44,085 nt of DNA. Origin: Tissierellia bacterium (lineage in GTDB: Bacteria; Bacillota; Clostridia; Tissierellales; Tissierellaceae). How positions within the stretch are numbered: position 1 is the first letter of the stretch; each line of letters starts with the position of its first letter. Positions 16,599 through 22,934 of the stretch are shown here, in pieces. The position numbers and the translations under genes were made by a program. The stretch lies in assembly GCA_012735245.1 (NCBI GenBank), contig JAAYHU010000144.1, positions 1 through 44,085 on the forward strand, in the 5' to 3' direction. The notes under the pieces were generated by a model. That model worked only from the letters and a program-made list of their open reading frames with translations, was not told the DNA's origin and did no database searches.

Positions 16599-17150
16599 AT
16601 GAAAGCTACAGGAATTGTTAGAAGGATAGATGAGCTTGGTAGAGTTGTAATTCCGAAGGAAATTAGAAGGACCCTTAGAATCAGAGAAGGGGATCCTTTA
16701 GAGATATTTACTGATAGAGAAGGACAAATAATCCTTAAGAAATATTCTCCTATTGGAGAGTTAAATGAATTTGCTCAGGAATATTGTGATTCTCTATATG
16801 AAAGTACTAGCTATACAACTATGATATCAGATAGGGATTTTATCATTGCCATAGCAGGAGGATCAAAAAAGGAGTACTTAGATAAGAGGATTAGTCCCGA
16901 ATTGGAAAAACTAATAGAGAATAGGACTGGATACTTAACAGACGATAACAATAAACCCATAAAAATAACTTATGAAGATGGAAATTTAGAAAAATATACT
17001 GCTCAGGTAATTGCTCCCATAGTCATGCAAGGGGATCCTATAGGTTCCGTTATACTTGTATCTAAAGAACCGGATACAGTTATGGGTAAATTGGAGATGA
17101 AACTGGCAGAAACAGCTGCAGGCTTTTTATCTAAACAAATGGAAAATTAA
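16599..17150 (+). CDS. spoVT: Stage V sporulation protein T (AbrB-family regulator)
   Basis: This 183-aa protein has an N-terminal AbrB/MazE-type swapped-hairpin DNA-binding domain (MKATGIVRRIDELGRVVIPK, then RTLRIREGDPLEI) and a C-terminal GAF-like domain (about 55-180). That is exactly the SpoVT build. SpoVT modulates forespore sigma-G-dependent genes. The start follows AGGAGG. It sits between the foldase gene and the spoVB-like flippase gene, in the same order as B. subtilis, and is closed by a modest hairpin terminator. No clear sigma-G promoter was identified in the 120 bp upstream. Confidence 0.96.
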   Translation: MKATGIVRRIDELGRVVIPKEIRRTLRIREGDPLEIFTDREGQIILKKYSPIGELNEFAQEYCDSLYESTSYTTMISDRDFIIAIAGGSKKEYLDKRISPELEKLIENRTGYLTDDNNKPIKITYEDGNLEKYTAQVIAPIVMQGDPIGSVILVSKEPDTVMGKLEMKLAETAAGFLSKQMEN

Positions 17151-17155
17151 TATTG

Positions 17156-17184
17156 CCTACCCCTAGAGGGTAGGTTTAGCTTTT
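17156..17184 (+). terminator. Terminator after spoVT
   Basis: CCTACCC and GGGTAGG form a 7-bp stem around CTAGA, followed by TTTAGCTTTT. The T run is imperfect. Confidence 0.65.
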
Positions 17185-17249
17185 AATAGTGTTATTTTTC
17201 AATACAAAGTGATATAATATTAAAGATTATATTTTAGGGGGACTTACTT

Positions 17250-18860
17250 ATGTCTAAGAGTCAGAATTATCTAAAGGGAGCTGCAATACTAGGTATCGCT
17301 GGTATAATAGTTAAAATCTTAGGTGCAGTATATAGACTTCCTTTATCTAATATAATAAAATCAGAGGGGATGGGCTACTACCAAACTGCCTATCCTTTGT
17401 ACACTCTCCTACTCACTATTTCTACTGCAGGCTTTCCCATAGCCATAGCTAAGCTGGTGGCTGAAAGGAGGGCCATTGGCGATTATAAGAATGCTTATAA
17501 AGTATTTAAAGTGGCCTTAACAGGCTTGTTTATAGGTGGGGTACTGACATCCCTATTTGTATTTTTTAATGCAAAAGGCATTGTAGAGAGACTGGGAAAC
17601 AGCAACGCCTATTATTCATTAATAGCCTTGGTACCTGCCTTGTTTTTAGTTCCCATAATGTCAGCCTTTAGAGGCTTTTATCAGGGCCATCAGTTTATGG
17701 TGCCAACTGCCTTATCTCAAATTGCAGAACAATTTGCTAGGGTTGTAGTAGGTCTAGCCCTTACATATTTGTTATTAAATAGGGGTATCCCCATAGCGGC
17801 TGGAGGAGCTTCCTTTGGCGGTTCTGCAGGGGCTATGGCAGGTTTACTAGTTATTGGACTAATATTCATCAAAAAAAGACAGGATATTAAGAAGGAATTA
17901 CATGAAACTAAGCTTGTAGAAGAATATGAAGTGAGAGATATTATTAAGGATTTACTGACCATTTCCATACCAATTACTTTTGGTTCAGCTATTGTACCCA
18001 TTATGGATTCCATAGACGTGGCAATAGTATTAAATCGACTTCAGCTAATTGGATATACAGAAATGGAGGCCAATGCCCTATATGGAAATTTAAAGGGGAT
18101 GGCATCTACCTTAATCAATTTACCTCAGGTCCTTTCAGTGGCTATATCAATGAGCTTAGTTCCTGCAATTTCCAACGCCAATGCCAGGGGAGATAGAAGG
18201 GAAATCCAAAGTATTACCTCCTCAGGGATTAGGATTACCTTGTTAATAGGATTGCCCTGTGCCTTTGGCTTATATGTTTTAGCAACTCCAATAATTGCCT
18301 TATTATATTATAAAAACGATATGGCAACCATAATAAATACAGGCAATTTACTTTCTGTTTTGTCCTTTGGAGTCATATTCTTAACATTAGTTCAAGCTCT
18401 ATCATCCATACTACAGGGTTTAGGAAAGCCAATTATACCTGCAATAAACTTGCTTTTTGGAGCAGTATTTAAGATAATACTATCCTATACATTAACTGTT
18501 ATACCAAAGATAAACATCAATGGTGCAGCCATATCTACTGTAGTTGCTTACGCTACTGCAGCCATCTTGGATTTAATAAGCGTAAGGAAGCATGCAAATA
18601 TTAAATTAAGCATAAAGGATGTATTTATAAAACCATTTATTTCAGCCTTGGGAATGGCTATAATAGTTTTCTTAAGCTATAGCTTCCTAATGAACTTCTT
18701 AGGTGGGAAATTGGCTACTATTGTATCCGTATTGATAGGAGTCATTGTTTATGGAGTTTTATTAATCCTAACAGGAGCTATAACAAATGAGGATTTAAGC
18801 CTATTACCAAAGGGTAATAAAATAGGTAAGAAACTGGAGAGATTTAAATTATTTAAGTAA
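17250..18860 (+). CDS. SpoVB/YabM-like polysaccharide flippase (MOP superfamily)
   Basis: This 536-aa protein is very hydrophobic, with about 14 predicted membrane segments. It has the Pfam Polysacc_synt-type N-terminus LKGAAILGIAGIIVKILGA followed by YRLPLSNIIKSEGMGYYQTAY. Members such as SpoVB, YabM and MurJ flip lipid-linked wall precursors. Its place between spoVT and the mazG gene corresponds to B. subtilis yabM. It may act in spore cortex or general envelope synthesis; the substrate cannot be inferred from sequence. The start ATG is behind AGGGGGA, and mazG starts 20 nt after its stop codon. Confidence 0.9.
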   Translation: MSKSQNYLKGAAILGIAGIIVKILGAVYRLPLSNIIKSEGMGYYQTAYPLYTLLLTISTAGFPIAIAKLVAERRAIGDYKNAYKVFKVALTGLFIGGVLTSLFVFFNAKGIVERLGNSNAYYSLIALVPALFLVPIMSAFRGFYQGHQFMVPTALSQIAEQFARVVVGLALTYLLLNRGIPIAAGGASFGGSAGAMAGLLVIGLIFIKKRQDIKKELHETKLVEEYEVRDIIKDLLTISIPITFGSAIVPIMDSIDVAIVLNRLQLIGYTEMEANALYGNLKGMASTLINLPQVLSVAISMSLVPAISNANARGDRREIQSITSSGIRITLLIGLPCAFGLYVLATPIIALLYYKNDMATIINTGNLLSVLSFGVIFLTLVQALSSILQGLGKPIIPAINLLFGAVFKIILSYTLTVIPKININGAAISTVVAYATAAILDLISVRKHANIKLSIKDVFIKPFISALGMAIIVFLSYSFLMNFLGGKLATIVSVLIGVIVYGVLLILTGAITNEDLSLLPKGNKIGKKLERFKLFK

Positions 18861-18880
18861 CTTAGATAAGGAGTAGTATT

Positions 18881-20338
18881 ATGGGAAAAATCTATATAAT
18901 AGGTTTAGGACCGGGAAGTATTGATGCATTAACCTTAGGTGCAATTAAAAGGATAAATTCAGGGGATAAAAATTTTTTACGAACAGAAAAACATCCTACT
19001 GTTAAATATTTTAAAGATAGGAATATTCCCTATAAATCCTACGATTACCTATATGAAAGTGAAGAAGATTTTGCAAAGGTGTATGAAAAAATAGTAGAAG
19101 ACCTGATTAATGAATCAGAGGATAAGGATATTAACTATTATGTTCCTGGCAACCCTTTGGTTGCTGAAAAAACTGTAGAGTTATTAATGGAGAAGGATGT
19201 AGACTTAGAAATAATATCTGGCATGAGCTTTATAGAGCCTATAATAGAATTAGTCCGTAGAGATCCTATAAATGGATTAAAACTAGTTGATGGGGCAGAC
19301 TTTAGTAGCCTAGTAGTAGATGTTAATTCTGATTTATTAATTACTCAAGTATATAATGAGAGGATCCTATCTGAGGTCAAGCTGGTCTTATCAGAAATAT
19401 ATGGTGATGAGCATGAAGTATACTTAATCCATAGTGCAGGAGTCAAAGATGAGGAAGAAATACACCTGATTCCTGTATATGAATTGGATAGAGATAATAA
19501 AACCACTGCTTTGACTAGTATATATGTCCCAAAAGTGGATAAAATAAACAAGAAAGTATTTGATTTTAGCGATTTATTATGTATAATGAAATTACTAAGG
19601 TCTGAAAATGGATGTCCTTGGGATAAAGAGCAGGATCATAAGTCCATACGTCAATCTGTTATTGAAGAAGCCTATGAGGTTGTTGATGCAATTGATAATG
19701 ATGATGTAGATGGACTTATAGAAGAATTGGGTGATGTCCTACTTCAAGTGATTTTCCACAGCCAAATTGCTGAGGAAGAAGGAGATTTTAATATATATGA
19801 TGTAATGTCAACCTTAGGCAAAAAATTAATTTACCGACATCCTCATGTTTTTTCAAAAAAAGATGTGGAAAATTCTGCAAAAGTAGTATATAATTGGAAT
19901 ATGCTAAAATACTCAAAAAGGAATATTACTAAATTTACTGATAAACTAAAGGATATACCTAGACTTCCCGCCTTAATGGTAAGTTTTAAAATCCAAGAAA
20001 AAGCAGCAGAAATTGGATTTGATTGGGAAGATATGAAAGGACCTTTAGATAAGATAAAAGAGGAATATGAAGAAGTAGTAGAGGCTATAGAAAAATTTGA
20101 GTTTGGCCATGAAAAAATTGAAGATGAAATCGGAGATTTGCTATTTGCCATAGTTAATCTATCAAGATTTTTGAAAATAAATCCTGAAGTAGCTTTAAAT
20201 AGGACAATTAACAAATTCATTAACAGATTTGAATTTATGGAAAAAAGCCTAGAAGGCTCTGGTAAAAGCCTAGAGGACATGACCTTAGAGGAATTGGATA
20301 AACTATGGAATGAGTCAAAGTTAAATAAAATTCACTAG
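18881..20338 (+). CDS. YabN-type fusion: tetrapyrrole methylase-like domain + MazG pyrophosphohydrolase
   Basis: This 485-aa protein has an N-terminal SAM-dependent tetrapyrrole (corrin/porphyrin) methylase-like domain (about 1-215, starting KIYIIGLGPGSIDALT). A MazG nucleoside triphosphate pyrophosphohydrolase follows (about 235-485), with NGCPWDKEQDHKSI, the metal-binding EEAYEV and EELGDVLLQV, and a second EEYEEV/EIGDLLFA set. This is the domain order of B. subtilis YabN. The MazG part probably hydrolyses non-canonical NTPs; the role of the methylase-like domain is unknown. It is co-transcribed with the flippase gene upstream. Confidence 0.93.
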   Translation: MGKIYIIGLGPGSIDALTLGAIKRINSGDKNFLRTEKHPTVKYFKDRNIPYKSYDYLYESEEDFAKVYEKIVEDLINESEDKDINYYVPGNPLVAEKTVELLMEKDVDLEIISGMSFIEPIIELVRRDPINGLKLVDGADFSSLVVDVNSDLLITQVYNERILSEVKLVLSEIYGDEHEVYLIHSAGVKDEEEIHLIPVYELDRDNKTTALTSIYVPKVDKINKKVFDFSDLLCIMKLLRSENGCPWDKEQDHKSIRQSVIEEAYEVVDAIDNDDVDGLIEELGDVLLQVIFHSQIAEEEGDFNIYDVMSTLGKKLIYRHPHVFSKKDVENSAKVVYNWNMLKYSKRNITKFTDKLKDIPRLPALMVSFKIQEKAAEIGFDWEDMKGPLDKIKEEYEEVVEAIEKFEFGHEKIEDEIGDLLFAIVNLSRFLKINPEVALNRTINKFINRFEFMEKSLEGSGKSLEDMTLEELDKLWNESKLNKIH

Positions 20339-20413
20339 ATAAAGTGGGTTTTATTAACTAAAGATTTATTAATTTTAATAATTAATAATATAAACAATGA
20401 GGAGGAATCAATT

Positions 20414-20692
20414 ATGAACAAAGCTGAATTAGTAGCTAGTATGGCAGAGAAAGCTAACTTAACTAAAAAAGATGCAGAAGCTGCATTAAATGCATTCATT
20501 AAATCAGTAGAAGAAACATTGGAAAAAGGAGAAAAAGTACAATTAGTTGGCTTTGGTACTTTTGAAGTAAGAGAAAGAAAAGCTAGAGAAGGTAGAAATC
20601 CAAGAAATCCAGAAGAAGTTATCCACATACCAGCTTCAAAGGCTCCAGTATTTAAAGCAGGTAAATCACTAAAGGAAATAGTAAATAAATAA
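20414..20692 (+). CDS. hup: HU-family DNA-binding protein
   Basis: This 92-aa protein is a canonical HU histone-like protein. It starts MNKAELVASMAEKANLTKKD, with the central GFGTFEVRERKAREGRNPRNPEE beta-arm including the DNA-intercalating proline, and ends PAFKAG-like (PVFKAGKSLKEIVNK). It compacts and bends the nucleoid DNA. It has a good Shine-Dalgarno (GAGGAGG) and its own terminator, so it can be expressed independently of the flanking mazG and rqcP genes. In clostridia HU is often placed between mazG and the S4 gene. Confidence 0.97.
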   Translation: MNKAELVASMAEKANLTKKDAEAALNAFIKSVEETLEKGEKVQLVGFGTFEVRERKAREGRNPRNPEEVIHIPASKAPVFKAGKSLKEIVNK

Positions 20693-20718
20693 AAATCAGG
20701 TCTTAGACCTGGTTTTTT
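20693..20718 (+). terminator. Rho-independent terminator after the HU gene
   Basis: AAATCAGGTC and GACCTGGTTT form a strong stem around TTA, followed by a T run. Confidence 0.92.
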
Positions 20719-20732
20719 AATAGGAGGAATTA

Positions 20733-20972
20733 ATGAGAATAGATAAATTTTTGAAAAACTCTAGGATTATCAAAAGAAGAACTGTGGCTAAAGAAGCTTG
20801 TGATCAGGGAAAAGTTTTTATCAATGGAAAGCAAAGCAAAGCTGGAGATGAAGTTAAAGTTGGAGATATAGTAGAGATTAAATTCAGCAAGCCTTTGAAG
20901 TTTGAAGTCCTAGATGTATCGGACAATGTAAAGAAAGAAGATTCAAAGGAATTATATAGGATACTTGATTAA
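20733..20972 (+). CDS. rqcP: S4-domain RNA-binding protein RqcP (YabO/RlbA)
   Basis: This 79-aa protein consists almost wholly of an S4 RNA-binding domain: MRIDKFLKNSRIIKRRTVAKEAC, then GKVFINGKQSKAGDEVKVGDIVEI. The size and context (mazG upstream, yabP-yabQ-divIC downstream) match B. subtilis YabO, now named RqcP. RqcP acts with RqcH on stalled 50S-peptidyl-tRNA complexes during ribosome-associated quality control (C-terminal alanine tailing). The start follows TAGGAGGAA. It is flanked by terminators on both sides. Confidence 0.93.
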   Translation: MRIDKFLKNSRIIKRRTVAKEACDQGKVFINGKQSKAGDEVKVGDIVEIKFSKPLKFEVLDVSDNVKKEDSKELYRILD

Positions 20973-21000
20973 AGACTTTGTAATAAAAGTCTTTTTTTTT
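20971..21000 (+). terminator. Rho-independent terminator after rqcP
   Basis: AAAGACTTT and AAAGTCTTT pair around TGTAATA-type loop bases and run into about ten T residues. The stem begins at the rqcP stop codon. Confidence 0.9.
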
Positions 21001-21032
21001 ACATAAATATTATTAGGTAAGGGGGGATAACT

Positions 21033-21308
21033 ATGACTGAAAACAGGGTTAGATATAGAAATCAAAACATTATGGTAGAAGATAGGGAAAACATGACTGT
21101 CACGGGAGTTGAGCAGGTTGAAAGCTTTAATGAAAATACTATAATATTAAATACAATAAAAGGCGGAATGATTATAAAAGGTGAAAACTTAAACATTTCA
21201 AAATTAAATTTAGATGATGGAAATGTGAAAATACAGGGAAAGATAAATGGAATAAATTATTCCAATAAAGAGACTCCCAAAAACATAATGGGGAAATTAT
21301 TTAAGTAG
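21033..21308 (+). CDS. yabP: Sporulation protein YabP
   Basis: This 91-aa protein matches YabP/YqfC-type sporulation proteins: an N-terminal segment, then NIMVEDRENMTVTGVEQVESFNENTI and the LDDGNVKIQGKINGINYS end. YabP is needed for spore cortex formation in B. subtilis and is made in the mother cell under sigma-E. The Shine-Dalgarno is AAGGGGGG. yabQ begins 14 nt after its stop codon, so the two form an operon. No sigma-E promoter could be defined confidently in the 32 nt between the rqcP terminator and the start. Confidence 0.92.
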   Translation: MTENRVRYRNQNIMVEDRENMTVTGVEQVESFNENTIILNTIKGGMIIKGENLNISKLNLDDGNVKIQGKINGINYSNKETPKNIMGKLFK

Positions 21309-21322
21309 CAAGGGAGTATACC

Positions 21323-21787
21323 ATGGATACTACATTATTGTTGGAGTTTCATATTTTTTTATCTACAATATATGGAGGATTAGTGGCAGGCTTCATATAT
21401 GATGTATATAAGACCATTCGATATTTTTCAAAGCCTAGGAAATTCATGACCTCCTTAGGGGACCTGTTATTTTGGACATTGACAGCCTCCATATTTTTTA
21501 TTATCTTAATAAAAAACAATTGGGGCGAAATTAGAGGATATACTATTTTAGGATTTTTTTTGGGTATATTAGTTTATAATAAGATATTTAGCAGGTTCAT
21601 CTATCCTATTTGTCTTAGGATTGGAAGGATTTTAAAAGGTTTTTTTGCCAAACTATTATCCATTGTCTTTTATCCCTTTAGGGTACTTAAAAAGACTAGC
21701 CCCCTGTTTAAAAAAGTAAAAAGAATTATAGTGGAGATATTTAGACAAATAAAAAAACATAAAAGCATAATTTCTTCAAAAAAATAA
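21323..21787 (+). CDS. yabQ: Spore cortex biosynthesis protein YabQ
   Basis: This 154-aa integral membrane protein has about three hydrophobic segments in residues 1-95 (including GGLVAGFIYDVYKTIRYF and LLFWTLTASIFFIIL) and a very basic C-terminal tail rich in Lys and Arg. YabQ proteins act in the outer forespore membrane during cortex synthesis. The context yabP-yabQ-divIC is the same as in B. subtilis. Its 3' end abuts a sigma-H-type promoter for divIC. Confidence 0.9.
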   Translation: MDTTLLLEFHIFLSTIYGGLVAGFIYDVYKTIRYFSKPRKFMTSLGDLLFWTLTASIFFIILIKNNWGEIRGYTILGFFLGILVYNKIFSRFIYPICLRIGRILKGFFAKLLSIVFYPFRVLKKTSPLFKKVKRIIVEIFRQIKKHKSIISSKK

Positions 21788-21812
21788 AGGAGTTTTTGAA
21801 TTAATGTAGAAT
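21788..21812 (+). promoter_or_regulatory. Sigma-H-type promoter of divIC
   Basis: AGGA (21788-21791) and GAAT (21809-21812) have the same 17-nt spacer as the spoVG promoter. The surrounding sequence AAGGAGTTTTTGAA (14 nt) and TAGAATA is identical to that at 8525-8552. It starts right after the yabQ stop codon, 23 nt before divIC. Confidence 0.72.
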
Positions 21813-21834
21813 AATAAACTTAGGTGGTGATTTT

Positions 21835-22155
21835 ATGACCAAAAGAAGAAGGAAAAAGAAACTAAGGCTAGGAAGAACCCTTATTATTCTATTGATCCTA
21901 TATGTAGGCTTTATACTACTTAATCAAAGGAAACTAATGAATGAATTGAATAGCAAGAAGGAAAAAATACAATTAGAAATTGAAACATTAAAGGCCGAGA
22001 TTGATGCCTTAAATGAGGAAATAGAAAATAGCCATTCATTGCAATTCGTTGAAAAGGTGGCCAGGGAAGAATTGGGAATGGTAAAACCTAGGGAAATAAT
22101 TTACATAGATAAAAATAGGATTAAGAAGCCATTTTTTGGGTTTAGAAAAAAATAG
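21835..22155 (+). CDS. divIC: Septum formation initiator DivIC (FtsB family)
   Basis: This 106-aa bitopic protein has a basic cytoplasmic start (TKRRRKKKLRLGR), one membrane helix (about residues 13-31), a coiled coil (about 35-66, KIQLEIETLKAEIDALNEEI) and a short extracytoplasmic end containing VAREELGMVKPREIIYI, typical of DivIC/FtsB. It acts with FtsL and DivIB/FtsQ in the divisome, including the sporulation septum. A sigma-H-type promoter directly precedes it. Confidence 0.92.
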   Translation: MTKRRRKKKLRLGRTLIILLILYVGFILLNQRKLMNELNSKKEKIQLEIETLKAEIDALNEEIENSHSLQFVEKVAREELGMVKPREIIYIDKNRIKKPFFGFRKK

Positions 22156-22161
22156 ATTTGA

Positions 22162-22190
22162 TTGACAAAGGATGATTTCTAATATATACT
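22162..22190 (+). promoter_or_regulatory. Sigma-A promoter of yabR
   Basis: TTGACA (22162-22167), a 17-bp spacer and TATACT (22185-22190) form a near-consensus promoter starting 6 nt after the divIC stop codon and ending 40 nt before yabR. Confidence 0.75.
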
Positions 22191-22230
22191 GAATTAAGAA
22201 AACAAATTTTTAAGGAGGAATTATTAGTTT

Positions 22231-22647
22231 ATGCCATTATCTGTAGGAGAAGTGGTTGATGGCACCGTTACAGGGATAACCAGCTTTGGTGCTTTTATCC
22301 AACTACCAGAAGGAAAAAGCGGACTTGTTCACATTTCAGAAATATCTCAAGACTATGTTGAGAAGGTTTCTGACTGTTTAAAAAAGAACCAAAAAGTTAA
22401 GGTCAAGATTCTATCAATTTCACCAGATGGAAAGATTAGCCTTTCCATAAGGCAAGCAATGACAAAAAATGCACAACCTATCGAAATTGAATGGAACAAG
22501 ATAGATGAAAAACAAAAGTACATGTCCTTTGAAGACAAATTAAACAAGTTTTTAAAGGATAGCAGTGAAAAACATGATCAGCTTAAGCTTAGAGATAATA
22601 GACGGGGCAATTATAGGCAGAAAAGACACAATAGCTTCGATTATTAA
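22231..22647 (+). CDS. yabR: S1-domain RNA-binding protein YabR
   Basis: This 138-aa protein has one S1 RNA-binding domain (residues 1-about 75; VGEVVDGTVTGITSFGAFIQL, GLVHISEIS, VKVKILSISPDGKISLSIRQ) and a charged, probably flexible C-terminal tail (about 90-138) that ends in Arg/Asn/His-rich sequence. The context between divIC and spoIIE corresponds to B. subtilis yabR. The S1 domain is of the general-stress-protein-13/PNPase type and probably binds RNA or the ribosome; the specific function is not established. The start follows AAGGAGG. Confidence 0.92.
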   Translation: MPLSVGEVVDGTVTGITSFGAFIQLPEGKSGLVHISEISQDYVEKVSDCLKKNQKVKVKILSISPDGKISLSIRQAMTKNAQPIEIEWNKIDEKQKYMSFEDKLNKFLKDSSEKHDQLKLRDNRRGNYRQKRHNSFDY

Positions 22648-22670
22648 AACCGGTAAGGCCGGTTTTTTTT
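22646..22670 (+). terminator. Rho-independent terminator after yabR
   Basis: AAAACCGG and CCGGTTTT pair around TAAGG, followed by a T run. The stem overlaps the stop codon. The next 190 nt (to the spoIIE promoter) are AT-rich and hold three CTTAAGG repeats and one weak hairpin but no gene. Confidence 0.92.
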
Positions 22671-22859
22671 ATTCTCTTTTTCATATAGATTTACCAAAAT
22701 TCTACATCTAATTGAAAATATTTCCCTTAAGGCTAGAGGCTTTGAAAAAAGCTTATTTGAATTTAAAGTTAATAAGTTTAACTTTTCTTAAGGAAAACTT
22801 AAGGTTATAGGAAATGGCATAGGTTTATGTCAGAATTTTTTTTGTAAAGATTCAATGGT

Positions 22860-22892
22860 TTGACAAATTATTTTTCACTTCTTTGCTATTAT
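22860..22892 (+). promoter_or_regulatory. Spo0A-type sigma-A promoter of spoIIE (21-bp spacer)
   Basis: TTGACA (22860-22865) and TATTAT (22887-22892) are separated by 21 bp, not 17. B. subtilis spoIIE and spoIIG promoters have such long spacers and require Spo0A~P. The -35 lies inside TTTGACA (22859-22865), one mismatch from the inverted 0A box TTCGACA, an overlap also seen at those promoters. Confidence 0.7.
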
Positions 22893-22934
22893 CAACATTA
22901 CAAAATCATTGATAATGCCATGGGAGTGATCATT

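Noticed and set aside
22680-22855. Possible tRNA genes between yabR and spoIIE, where some relatives carry them
   Set aside because: No cloverleaf, no GTTCRA-type T loop and no CCA-proximal stem could be found.
22860-22934. N-terminal extension of SpoIIE from a TTG at 22860
   Set aside because: The TTG is part of the promoter -35, and a proper Shine-Dalgarno precedes the ATG at 22935.
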